A stretch of DNA of 64,000 nucleotides, from the NCBI RefSeq assembly GCF_001641265.1, contig NW_020167525.1:474501-538500 (forward strand), written 5' to 3'. The notes under the pieces are model-generated. The model was not told where the DNA came from. It did not search any database and saw only the letters and a list, made by a program, of their open reading frames with translations. Of the stretch, positions 34,877 to 46,535 are shown piece after piece; position 1 is the stretch's first letter, and every line of letters begins with the position of its first letter. Position numbers and translations under genes: made by a program. Source of the stretch: Pseudogymnoascus destructans. Taxonomy: Eukaryota > Ascomycota > Leotiomycetes > Thelebolales > Thelebolaceae.

Positions 34877-35779
34877 TTGAATAGCGATCCAAGTCGAGCT
34901 GACCGTCTTATTGAGGCCCAGCAGTTCTACTTGAAACAACCAGATACTTATACAATTACTTGGGTTGCCTGCAAGTTTAATGTCAACCGTGAGACACTCC
35001 GACGCGGGGGTCAAAACCGAGTTTTATATCAAGTACAAGATACTGCAGTTTGTCAATTTATATATGACTAACTTAAGCGTGGGGTCCCTCCAGACCAATC
35101 AATGGTTTTACGGGCTGTTGCGGACCTACGACCCGATCGTACGATCCCATCGCAACGGTGGTTACAACGCTTCCTTAAGGCACACCCTGAATTCCACTCG
35201 ATTCATACGAAGTCTTTAAATATGCATAGAAAGCATGCACAAAAGAAAGAGGTGTTTGAGGAATTTTTCCTTACATATAACGCACTTATTACAAAACACA
35301 ACATTAAGCCATATAACTTATAGAATGTTGACAAGACCAGCTACATGATTGGATGTTATAAATCTACAGCTGTTATTGTGCCGATTGGCGTAAAGCAATG
35401 GACTGTTGATAATCCTAAGAATCGGCTCTCTGTTACTGTGATTGAGGGAGTAAATGCAAGTGGTATAGCAATTGCAGAAGCCATTATCATTCCGGGGAAA
35501 CTTCATATGGACTCATGGTATAATGATAACCTTAAGCTAAATGAAGAGACTCCTTTATCAAATGCCTGTAAATGGCTGGCAGGTGTTGCAAGTCAGATTT
35601 TCCACATCCCTAGGTCGACCATAGAGTCAAGCCTCAGCCGCCTACGCCTACAGAAGCCATTACGAGGGGGTAAGAATAGGGTGCTTTCTACAGCTCAGAC
35701 AGAAGCCCTTAAGGAATGGATTTTAGAGCAGTATTACCTAGGGCTAGGAGCTAATAGGCATATGGTTTACGGGGCAGTA
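34877..35779 (+). pseudogene. Chimeric pogo transposase remnants
   Basis: Two related pogo fragments are joined. 34877-35550 holds an N-terminal HTH, a Tc5-like segment (SQRWLQRFLKAHPEFHSIHT) and the start of a DDE core (NVDKTSYMIG in place of NMDETGF, then IPGKLHMDSWYNDN), with stops near 35070 and 35321. From about 35556 the frame passes without a break into a second N-terminus (LSNACKWLAGVASQIFHIPR...KEWILEQYYLGLGANRHM), very like the start of the gene at 21901. That second piece is cut at 35780 by an LTR-2. Both parts are inactive. Confidence 0.8.
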
Positions 35780-36718
35780 TGTAATGGTGGGTGCACCAGA
35801 TGTGAGAATCTAGCCACCCAAGGAAAGGGATGATTTTACTAAGACAACACACTGTCTTAGGAAACAGAGCCAAAGGGTTGTAGCTTAGACTATTCCACAA
35901 TGCTGCAATCAGGTGTATGATGTAGTGGAGTGGTTTAGACAAGTTGTAACAAATGTTGAGTCTGAGAACTCAGGATAAGTCAGAGGTTAGCATCTCACTG
36001 ACTTTTCAGAAACAAGGAGTAACAAGGAGTAACAAGATCAATGCTTGGAAGCTTGGAAAAGACGTAGGTATATGTGATAGTCGATTTAATGTATTGTCTG
36101 CTTGCCCTTTCTAGGGTGCGTCATGGGTGACCTGGACCACTGGTTCCCGTGGACCAGACCGGACCATGGTCTGTCTGGTTCCAAATTCTCAGACCACGGT
36201 CTGGTCTGGTCTGAAGCCTCCAAACCTACGGTCCCCCACCAGTTTCTTGGCAGACCGGTCACAGGGTTTAACATGCCTATAAATCACTGTGGTGATATTT
36301 GCGCCTTAACATTTCAAGTGGATATTTTACAAGTAATTTAGACAGATAGGTTGGTAGTTAGCAATTACTATAATTGTTACTATATATCTACATTATGCCA
36401 TGACTCCTGAATTTCGCGACGTGTTACGGAATTGGCTTGATTCAATTGATGGGACTATTTCTCTTTGAAGAATTTGAGCCCCATTATTATTATGTGGCCT
36501 CTTTGCAATAGAAGATGGCCTTGTCAGTGAAGGTAATTGATAATCACCATCGTTTTGACTTGGTGGTAGCCCTACTACCTCATCATCTAACTCTTGGTAG
36601 TTTGTATCAAATGTAGATGTAACAGCTTGACTCTGGCATTGGCGTTGTGTTTGCTGGACCCTCTGTAAGCCATGGAGCTCTCGTCATTTTTGGATAAATG
36701 CTAAACGTTCCTCATTCC

Positions 36719-37637
36719 TGTAATGGTGGGTGCACCAGATGTGAGAATCTAGCCACCCAAGGAAGGGATGATTTTACTAAGACAACACACTGTCTTAGGA
36801 AAAAGAGCCAAAGGGTCGTAGCTTAGACTATTCCACAATGCAGCAATCAGGTGTATGATGTAGTGGAGTGGTTTAGACAAGTTGTAACAAATGTTGAGTC
36901 TGAGAACTCAGGGATAAGTCAGAGGTTAGCACCTCACTGACTTTCCAGAAACAAGGAGTAACAAGGAGTAACAAGATCAATGCTTGGAAGCTTGGAAAAG
37001 ATGTGGAAGTATGTGATAGTCGATTTACTGTATTGTCTGCTTGCCCTTTCTTAAGGAAAGGGCAATCCTATTTATGCTAAAGGAGTGTAGTTCTCTCATT
37101 TTCCAAGACTTTCCATGACTAACCAAGCTTGGTAACTGTAGTCGACGTAAGAGAATCCCATAGAACCATGTCCTAGGTTCCTAGCCTATAGGAAGTGAAA
37201 GGAGGTCCAAGGTCAGAGTACCCCTATAGACAGATTATGTCATAACTTAACCAATCTTGTGGGTAACTAAGGAGCGATGACGTGTAATGAATCATAGACG
37301 GTTGTAGAAGCTTTTGGAGCTATCGTTCATGTTCCTAGGCCTCTAGTTGCTAGAGATATGTCATGTGTAGTATTAGCCCAGTAACTAAGGAGTGATGTCA
37401 TGTAATGAATCATAGAGGGTTGTAGAGATATGCTATGTGGTCATATCGGCATAGTAACTAAGGAGCAATGATGTGTAATGAATCATAGAGGGTTGTAGCA
37501 ATCGTTGAGTAGTATTGCTCTTGTTGTTGGTGTGACAAGCCAAAATATGTATAGTGACTTGTAGGTTTGAGGAGGAGATTTCTAAGTTTGCTCTTCAGTT
37601 TGATAGCAAACTGAGTGCAACAAATGTCAGTATGACA
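36719..37637 (-). mobile_element. Solo LTR-2
   Basis: TGTAATGGTGGG...AGTATGACA with perfect 5-bp duplication attcc at 36714-36718 and 37638-37642. It inserted in the C-terminal tail of the hAT-like gene; reading across it keeps the frame. It contains one copy of the ATAGACAGATTATGTC unit and three degenerate copies of the GTAATGAATCATAGA unit. Confidence 0.95.
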
Positions 37638-38355
37638 ATTCCACTGTGTCTTGTTATGAGTATTTGGCATATTAGAGCTTCGATCAGGAATATACTGTAT
37701 TGCCATCTTGTCTTGAATAGCGTCAACCATAGCGTTATACTCTTATTTCCTCTTCAGTCATATTAGTAGAATCAATAATATCAGTTACTGAATAGTGTTC
37801 AAATTGCCGCTCTCGTTCAATCTTCTGTCGGTAATAAACAAGCATAATTGCCCGTATTGTTTCAGGGGCCATTCAGTTCCGCTTGTAATTACACACTGTC
37901 CGGGCAGTGCTAAAGACTCGCTCAACAAGAGCTTCTGAAGCTGGAATACAAAGTATATCCTGGGCCATAGCTGCAAGGCCAGGAAATTGTCCTTCGTTAT
38001 ATTTCCACCATAGTAATGGTGGTTGATTGGAGGCTGCTAATAATAGTTAGTGGTAATTACTATAATTATTACTATAAACTTACGGAGGGCAAGGTACTGC
38101 TCTATCTCTCCTCCCTGATCAGTATTTTGATTCCAAGAGTTATAACTTCGTTTCTGGTTTAATAATAAAGGCATTGGGTCTATATCAAGTTCGCTATTTT
38201 GGTCTTGGTATTGCCTTGATCGTTCTTGGTTGGCGTAATGTTTAGTATATAGCTCCCAGAATTGACCTTCAAAATGCCCCGCCAATTTTTAGTTGGGTTT
38301 AGCCAACAATAATCTGGGTTAAATACTTCCATCTTTAATCATGGAGATAGAATAG

Positions 38356-39782
38356 TGTCATACTGACATTCGTTGCACTCAGTTTTGCTATCAAACTCAA
38401 GAGCAAACTTGGAAATCTCCTCCTCAAACCTACAAGTCACTATACATATTTTGGCTTATCACACCAACAACAAGAGCAATACTACTCAACGATTGCTACA
38501 ACCATCTATGATTCATTACACATCATCGCTCCTCAGTTACTGGGCCGATATTACCACATAGCATATCTCTACAACCTATGATTCATTACATGACATCACT
38601 CATATGTTACGGCTATAGTAACATGATGTCATGGTTACAGGGCCAGGGCCTAGTAACGTGACGTGTGAGTCACATAACGTGACGTGTGAGTCACAGTGGG
38701 AAGCGGGGTAGGCTGCCATGTGACGGGGCTAATGGATAGTTGCAGAAACTAGTGGACATTGGATAGTTGAGCTATCCACGAACTATCCTGAATATCTAGC
38801 TATCCGCCAACTATCCAGATTACCCATGAGGCACGACGCCACTATATAAGTAGATAGTATTTCCTTAGATAGGAGCTTCGTGCTCAACTCAATACAGTAT
38901 TTGTTATATACTAGTAACGTGTTACTTGAAGCCTTTGTGTCTGATCCCCTGCCTCCTCTGATAAGTAAACCTTTATGCAAGAGAACCTCTGTGTCTTCTA
39001 TCGTTTAGAAGTCAGCGTTACACTGATTCATTACACATCATCGCTCCTCAGTTACTGGGCCGATATTACCACATAGCATATCTCTACAACCCTCTATGAT
39101 TCATTACATGACATCACTTATACTACCACATGACATATCTCTACCAACTAGAGGCCTAGGAGCATGAACGATAGCTCTAAAAGCTCCTACGAACCTCTAT
39201 GATTCATTTACATGTCATCGCTCTTTAGTTACCCACAAGATTGGTTAAGTTATGACATAATTTGTCTATGACATAATTTGTCCATAGGGGTACTCTGACC
39301 TTGGACCTCCTTTTACTTCCTATAGGCTACGAACCTAAGAGATGGTTCTATGGGATTCTCTTACGTAGACTACAGTTACCAAGCCTGGTAAGTCATGGAA
39401 AGTCTTGGAAAATGAGAGAACTACACTCCTTTAGCATAAATAGGATTGCCCTTTCCTTAAGAAAGGGCAAGCAGACAATACAGTAAATCGACTATCACAT
39501 ACTTCCAGGTCTTTTCCAAGCTTTCAAGCATTCATCTTGTTACTCCTTGTTTCTGAAAAGTCAGTGAGGTGTTAACCTCTGACTTACCCCTGAGTTCCCA
39601 GACTCAACATTTGTTGCAACTTGTCTGAACCACTTCACTACATCACACACCTGATTGCTGCGTTTTGGAATAGTCTAAGCTACGACCCTTTGGCTCTGTT
39701 TTCTAAGACAGTGTGTTGTCTTAGTAAATTCATCCCTTCCTTGGGTGGCTAGATTCTCACATCTGGTGCACCCACCATTACA
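38356..39782 (+). repeat. 5' LTR-2 of Gypsy-2, interrupted by LTR-1a
   Basis: It matches the 3' LTR (44958-45883) except for an LTR-1a at 38605-39022 and a duplicated stretch of about 95 bp on either side of it. It carries two copies of the GACATAATTTGTCTAT unit near 39255-39285. Confidence 0.92.
38605..39022 (+). mobile_element. Solo LTR-1a inside the Gypsy-2 5' LTR
   Basis: TGTTACGGCTATAG...GTCAGCGTTACA, complete LTR-1 with type a U3 and a small tandem duplication of AACGTGACGTGTGAGTCAC (about 38653-38691). The flanking 5-mers do not match (tcata, ctgat). Instead, the LTR-2 sequence before it (about 38510-38604) starts over after it, so simple insertion does not explain the junction. Confidence 0.9.
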
Positions 39783-39834
39783 CCTTGTCTGCTTCAAGCT
39801 TCAACTATTTCTATAGCAGCACTTCGATACTACA

Positions 39835-42800
39835 ATGGAGGATGACCAAGCTCCTACAACTACTGCTGTACAGCAGATGCAACAACTGTTTGCCTTTATA
39901 CAAAATATAGCAAACAAACTTGAGAATTTGGAAAACACCTTTCAAGCCAAACACTTCAGCAACACAATCCTCAACTCAGACACATCATACAGAGCTTCCC
40001 ACAGCTCCTCTGGCTATGTCGGGTACCCCAGGTGCACTTCCTAAAGTGCAAACACCAGATTTATACCATGGAGACAGGAGGAAGTTGAAGGGATTTCTTA
40101 TGCAACTGGACATCTACTTCACCCTCAGGCCTCATCAGTTCACCTCAGACATTCAGAAGATATATTTCGCTGCCAGCTACCTCCGTGGATCTGCATTCAA
40201 CTTCTTTGAGCCATATCTTAGAAGACTTAGTGGCAACAACCAAAATACCACTACACCTTTGATTACCTCTTATGACCAGTTTCAAGAGGAACTTACCAGG
40301 ACCTTTGGAGACATCAACGAAACTGCTACAGCAGAAAGAGAGCTACAGAAGCTATGTCAAAAGACCTCTGCTGCTCAGTATACAACAGAATTTAGGAGAA
40401 TCACTTCTCACTTGACTTGGAATGAAGAAGCCTTAGTCTTCACTTACTACCAAGGGCTCAAGAGCTCTATTAAGGATGAACTCAGCAAAGAAGAATGCCC
40501 TACAACACTTCAAACGCTTATAGAGAAAGCTGTCAGACTTGATGATAGGCTTTTTGAAAGAAGAAAGGAGAAGAACCAAGACTGGCATCCAACTGTAAGG
40601 ACACAGGGAATACGGCTCTCCGTAGGTGCATATGGGAGTGCGAGTCGGAGGTGATGCTGTATTCTATCCTATAGGTCTACTACGAAGGATACAAAAAAGA
40701 TGAAAGGGGAGCTTATAGCTTCCTACCCCTTATGTACCTAAATGGGGTCCGACTCGGCTAGGCCTTAGCGTACCGGTAGATCCACTCCCGTCTGCCGCCC
40801 GAATCGACCCCGACCCTAGAACATCTATGCTGCTATACTACTATGTCGCCTATTCCGCGTTGTCTTACGGGTCCGAGGGTACCCCGTGTAAGGAGGCATC
40901 CTTACACCAACAAGAAATTTCAACAATTACACCTCTACACCAACTGCTAAGGACTCAGCACCTGAACCTATGGACTTAGACGCCTCTATAAAGAGATCTA
41001 CACCAAATCCAGCACCTCAGCCTACAAGAAGCCCTCAAAAACTGAAAAGGGGTAAACTTACTCCTCAAGAAAGAAAACACAGAATGGACAACAACCTTTG
41101 TTTATACTGTGGCAAAGGGGGGCACAGAATTCAGGAGTGCTATTCAGCACGGGGGAGTGCTGATTCAAAACATATAGCAGCCTCAGACACAGTCACAGCT
41201 GCTATTCCTGAAAAACTTGAAAAATCCCCACCAGGCACAACTTCAACTGAGACTACAACTTCTCCCCTAGACAACAAAGATGTGTCGATGGTGCTTTCTC
41301 AGAGTTTCACACACCTGTTAATCCCTATTCAACTCCATTTCAAACAACAGGTGTTATCTACAAGGGCTATGATAGACTCAGGGGCAACAGGCAACTTTAT
41401 ATCTCAAGACCTCATCTTGACACACCAGTTACCTACAATTCCCAAACGCACTCCAGAGTTGCTCCGAGTCATTGATGGAACTCCTATCAGTTCAGGTTCC
41501 ATTACCTGCAACACCCCAGTACTCAAACTTGAGATTCCCCTAGGAAAATCAACATTTTCAGACACCATCTCTTTAGATGTTATACCAATAAAGTACCCAG
41601 TCATCCTAGGTCTTCCATGGCTTCAAAGGCATGATCCAACTATCAATTGGAAGCATTTATCGCTTGGGTTTAGCTCAAATCCTGAGCTCAATACTGAAAA
41701 AACCCTTCAAGCCTCAGTTACCCCTATTCAGGTCCAAGACTCAGACTTGTCCCAGATCAAGGATTTTGACCAAACTATGGACGATATATCATCTCTGATA
41801 TGGGTTAAACCTTTCCAACCTGTCCTGGAGATAGCAGCTACTTCAGATTTGGAGAAATCATCTCAGGAGGTCATTTTGCCTTTAGCATACCAAGACTACC
41901 AACATCTTTTTGACAAGGCAAAGGCATCAATTCTGCCAAAGCACCAGCCTTATGACCATGAGATACCACTCGCAGAAGGCTCAATGCCTCCCTACGGCCC
42001 TATCTACTCTCTATCTGAATTAGAGCTGAAAACTCTCAGAGAATACCTAGATGAGAACCTTAGTTCTGGCTTTATCAGACCTTCTTCCTCACCAGCAGGA
42101 GCTCCCATTCTCTTTGTCAAGAAGAAAGATGGCTCCTTGCGTCTCTGTGTTGATTATAGGGGCCTTAATGCAGTCACTGTTAAAAACAGATATGCTTTAC
42201 CCCTTATCCCTGAGCTCATGGATAGGCTCTCTTCAGCAAAGATCTTTACCAAGTTAGATCTCAGGGGAGCTTATAACCTGATACGCATCAAGGAAGATGA
42301 TGAGTGGAAGACAGCATTCAGAACACGCTATGGTCATTTTGAATACCAGGTAATGCCTTTTGGGCTTGCCAATGCACCTGCTTCTTTCCAAGCTCTCATG
42401 AATGATATTCTAAGACCTTACTTGGATATCTTTGTTGTTGTCTACTTAGACGACATTCTTATATACTCTTTAGACACTCAAGAGCATATTCTACATGTTA
42501 GACAAGTCTTAGAGAAGCTATCTCAAGCACAACTCTTTTGCAAACTTGAGAAATGTCTTTTCCATATGTCTCAAGTTGATTTCTTGGGACATAGAATTTC
42601 AACAGAAGGCATTCAGATGGATCCTGAAAAGACAAAAGCAGTACAAACGTGGCCTATTCCTTCCAGCATTAAAGAGGTTCAGTCTTTCCTTGGGTTTGCC
42701 AACTATTACAGGAGGTTTATACCAAGATATACATCCTTGGCTTTACCCCTTACTCAATTACTTCACAAGGATACTTTGTATCACTGGGATAAGACACAGC

Positions 42801-44946
42801 AAGATGCTTTCGATGCTCTTAAAGGAGAATTCAAAGAAGGGAAAATGTTACTACACTTTAACCCCTTGAAACCTGCCACTCTTGAAACAGATGCCTCAGA
42901 TTTTGCTATTTCTGGAATCTTATACCAAGCTCCAAAGGACAAACAAGAAGAGCTACAGCCTGTGGCATTTTACTCAAGAAAGCTATCAGCAGCCGAACAA
43001 AACTATCCCATTACAGACAAGGAACTGCTTGCCATAGTATGTTCTCTAAAGCATTGGAGATGCTACCTTGAAGGGGCAAACTATCCTATCACTATTTACA
43101 GTGACCATTCAAATCTCTTGACCTTTACAACCACTAAACAGCTCAATCGACGACAAGCAAGGTGGTCTGAACAACTAGGAGGTTTTGACTTTGTTATAAA
43201 ACATGTCTCAGGGGCCAAGAATCAAAGAGCAGATCTCCTCTCAAGAAGACATGACTACCAATTTCTGCTAAAACAAGCAATACAAAGGCCCTGCTAGACT
43301 CTACAAAGCTTATAGCAGCATCTTTAAGCAACCCTCGCACTACAGAGGACTTAGAGGGAAACTTATCCCCTCAAGACCAAGTTGCCCCCATTACCTCTTC
43401 TCAGGAACCAGAGACCTTTAAAGACTATACACCCTCAGCAACACTTCTTAAAGCATTCAAAGATGCTTACAACCATGATCCCTTTGCGAAAAGAACTTTG
43501 GAATACCTCCAGAAGAAAGGCTCCTCTCTTGAGAAAGTTGGACTACAAAATTTCTCAAAAAATCAGCAAGGACTTCTCTTATTCAAGAGCTATATCTATG
43601 TCCCAAGGAATAAACGATTACAGCTACACCTCCTACAGCAGTTCCATGATGCTCCAGCTGCAGGGCACTTTGGCTTTGCAAAAACTTATGAACTTCTAAC
43701 AAGAAAGTTCTACTGGCCTAGTCTAAGGACTACTCTTCAAGACTATATATCTTCTTGCACTACTTGCAACTTGAACAAACCTACATGGCAAAAGCCCTAT
43801 GGCCTCTTGCAGCCTCTACCTATACCAGAACGCCCATGGGACTCCATATCCATTGACTTTATAGTCAAGTTGCCTCCTTCTATCCCAAAAGGGGGTGCTA
43901 CCCCTTATGACTCTATCCTTGTGGTGGTAGAAAGGCTCACAAAAATGGCACACTTTGAGCCTTGCAATGAGACTATCACAGCTTCTGAACTTGCGTGGCT
44001 ATTCCTCAAGGTGGTCTTTAAATATCATGGAATTCCTGGACACTGGATCTCAGATAGGGGAGCAGTTTTCACTTCAAACTTTTTTAAGGAGTTCTCTAAA
44101 CTCTTAAACATGGAACAACGCTTTTCTACAGCTTATCACCCTCAAACAGATGGCCAGACAGAGAGAGTCAACTCTGTACTTGAACAATATCTAAGAATTT
44201 ATACAAACTATGCTCAAGACAACTGGGTAGATCTTCTCCATCTTGCAGAATTTGCTTACAACAACACGGTCTCTAACACCACAAAAGAGACACCTTTCTA
44301 TGCAAACTATGGTTATCACCCTAGGTTTGAAGTGGCAGAACTTAATTGTCCTGAAAATCTCAAAAACCCTTCTGCTACTGAAAGAATCATCTACCTTAAG
44401 GGCCTCCAGGACTATCTCAAGGTCCAAATACAGTGTGCACAAGACGAGCAGGCTCAGGCCTTTAACAGGGGGGTGGTTGCACCACAATTCAAAGTTGGTG
44501 ATCAAGACTTTTTGTCTAGAAGACATATCACAACTACTAGACCATCAGACAAACTTGATACTAAAAGACTTGGACCCTTTAAGATCACAAGGACTATTGG
44601 CAAGAATGCTTTCGAGCTTGCATTACCACCTATTTGGACTATCCATAATGTCTTCCATGCATCTCTCTTGTCTAAGGCACAAGAAAGTTCCTTAAGACCA
44701 CTTCAGTCTCCTCCACCTCCTGTTCTGATTTTGGATCAACCAGAATATGAAGTAGAGTCTATCCTTGACAAAAAGACACTTAGAGGTCAGGACTACTTCC
44801 TCGTTAAGTGGAAAGGCTATCCTACAAGTAACAACACTTGGGAACCTAAGAGAAATCTAAAAAATGCATCCAAGCTGATTCTAGAATTTCTTTCTAAGAA
44901 AGCCACCTGGCTAAAGGGCAGGCACACAGCTAACAAACGTCCTTAA
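39835..44946 (+). pseudogene. gag-pol: Gypsy-2 gag-pol polyprotein, frameshifted
   Basis: ATG at 39835 (MEDDQAPTTTAVQQ). A frame change at about 39960-40020 leads into the capsid frame (FGDINETATAEREL near 40305). The frame crosses a solo LTR-3 (318 bases with its duplication, in phase). The zinc knuckle CLYCGKGGHRIQEC is at about 41099-41140, protease MIDSGATGNF at 41370, and reverse transcriptase YLDDILIYS at about 42444. RNase H ends near 43250. A stop at 43297 and a one-base frame change follow. Integrase runs in another frame, with the HHCC finger at about 43645-43775, SDRGAVF and QTDGQTERVN (about 44155), then a chromodomain (YEVESILDKK, FLVKWKGYPTSNNTWEP). It is a single-ORF layout with no antisense ORF before the 3' LTR, unlike Gypsy-1. 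Confidence 0.93.
40594..40906 (+). mobile_element. Solo LTR-3 in Gypsy-2 gag
   Basis: TGTAAGGACACAGGGAATAC...GGAGGCATCCTTACA, 313 bp, with perfect duplication ccaac at 40589-40593 and 40907-40911. Its first 120 bases are nearly identical to the copy at 1528; the rest differs. Insertion plus duplication equals 318 bases and so preserves the gag frame on both sides, although the LTR itself contains stops. Confidence 0.95.
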
Positions 44947-44957
44947 GAGGGGTATCA

Positions 44958-45883
44958 TGTCATACTGACATTCGTTGCACTCAGTTTGCTATCAAACTCA
45001 AGAGCAAACTTGGAAATCTCCTCCTCAAACCTACAAGTCACTATACATATTTTGGCTTATCACACCAACAACAAGAGCAATACTACTCAACGATTGCTAC
45101 AACCATCTATGATTCATTACACGTCATCGCTCCTTAGTTGCTGGACCGATATTACCACATAGCATATCTCTACAACCCTCTATGATTCATTACATGACAT
45201 CACTCATATTACCACATGACATATCTCTACCAACTAGAGGCCTAGGAGCATGAACGATAGCTCTAAAAGCTCCTACGAACCTCTATGATTCATTACACGT
45301 CATCGCTCTTTAGTTACCCACAAGATTGGTTAAGTTATGACATAATTTGTCTATGACATAATTTGTCTATGACATAATTTGTCCATAGGGGTACTCTGAC
45401 CTTGGACCTCCTTTCACTTCCTATAGGCTAGGAACCTAGGAGATGGTTCTATGGGATTCTCTTATGTCGACTACAGTTATCAAGCCTGGTTAGTCATGGA
45501 AAGTCTTGGAAAATGAGAGAACTACACTCCTTTAGCATAAATAGGATTGCCCTTTCCTTAAGAAAGGGCAAGCAGACAATACAGTAAATCGACTATCACA
45601 TACTTCCACGTCTTTTCCAAGCTTCCAAGCATTCATCTTGTTACTCCTTGTTTCTGAAAAGTCAGTGAGGTGTTAACCTTTGACTTATCCCTGAGTTCCC
45701 AGACTCAACATTTGTTGCAACTTGTCTGAACCACTTCACTACATCACACACCTGATTGCTGCATTGTGGAATAGTCTAAGCTACGACCCTTTGGCTCTGT
45801 TTTCTAAGACAGTGTGTTGTCTTAGTAAATTCATCCCTTCCTTGGGTGGCTAGATTCTCACATCTGGTGCACCCACCATTACA
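44958..45883 (+). repeat. 3' LTR-2 of Gypsy-2
   Basis: 926 bp, TGTCATACTGACATTCG...ACCCACCATTACA, three copies of the GACATAATTTGTCTAT unit (about 45336-45383). This is the best complete LTR-2 in the window and was used as the reference for other copies. Confidence 0.95.
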
Positions 45884-46122
45884 AATAGGACCCTTCCTTT
45901 TCTTCGACGATTGCGGAATGTGAAGCTGTAGGTTTTTGTTGCTGCGGCGTTGTTGTGGTATTTCAGGAGATTGAGGGGCTTGTTGTTGGATCCATTCACT
46001 TTGACGGTGTGGAGGAGAAACTGGACTTGGTGGGGTAGACGGAGGTTCGGACTTGGTGGGGTAGACGGAGGTTCGGAATTGCGACCGGGCCGATATTGTT
46101 CCGCTTCAGAATCTGAAGCCAT

Positions 46123-46535
46123 GGAGCTATTAAGGTTAATATAAGTATTACTATAAGGTAGAGGAACTAACCAACAATCTACAACCGATTACATATTGAG
46201 GGTTTGCTGAAAATAGGAAATAGTTGTTTGGTGAGGTTATTGTCAACAACACCTTCTCGCTTAAGCGAGAAGTCTTAAGCTTCACCTAATATATGAAAAT
46301 AGGCATTCAAGTGAATTTTACCACAACAACAGCCTTATTAACGTGTTTTACCCACCACTTCTTCTTCTTCTTAATTTTCCTTCTACCCACCACCACTTTT
46401 CTTCTTCAACCTCCAAACACCACACCACAACACCACACCACAAGCCAGAACTATTGAGATCATCAAAGTAAGTCTACTCTGTCATTTTCATCTATTCTTA
46501 TAGTAATAACTATAGTAACCAGCCTCTCCCTCATC
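46123..46535. promoter_or_regulatory. Divergent promoter region of the hAT-like element
   Basis: 413 bases separate the start codons of the two divergent genes. Each side has a likely 5' UTR intron with the TATAGTAA-N4-TATAGTAA motif: plus-strand 46499-46518 (donor GTAAGT at 46468, acceptor ACCAG), and on the minus strand 46155-46136 (one mismatch). A CTTCTCGCTTAAGCGAGAAG perfect palindrome (20 bases) lies at about 46253-46272. Confidence 0.6.

Larger units (their letters stand above)
38356..45883 (+). mobile_element. Gypsy-2: full-length Ty3/Gypsy chromovirus
   Basis: Perfect 5-bp duplication aatag at 38351-38355 and 45884-45888; ends TGTCATAC...CCATTACA. Order: 5' LTR (with an LTR-1a inside), gag-pol with chromodomain, polypurine tract (AAGAGGGGTATCA, 44945-44957), 3' LTR. 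Gag carries a solo LTR-3. Frameshifts in gag and between RNase H and integrase make it inactive. It inserted in the hAT-like gene. Confidence 0.95.
36397..46122 (-). pseudogene. hAT-like transposase gene with C-terminal dimerisation domain, split by two insertions
   Basis: It starts at 46122 (MASDSEAEQYRPGRN, Pro-rich) and runs to Gypsy-2 at 45883. It resumes at 38350 with a segment including GQFWELYTKHYANQERSRQY, then has an intron at 38083-38037 (GTAAGT...CTAAC...TTAG). The hAT dimerisation region follows (GLAAMAQDILCIPASEALVE, then RVFSTARTVCNYKRN) with an in-frame TGA at about 37877 where most relatives have a sense codon. The tail is cut by a solo LTR-2 and continues in phase from 36713 to a stop at 36397. 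There is no RNase-H-like catalytic core, so it is either internally deleted or a derived short protein. A 5' UTR intron upstream of 46122 is likely. Confidence 0.72.

Noticed and set aside
40594..40906. LTR-3 as a DNA-type MITE because of its TGTAAGGA/TCCTTACA inverted ends
   Set aside because: TG...CA ends, 5-bp duplication and short inverted termini are ordinary LTR properties; no long inverted repeat is present.
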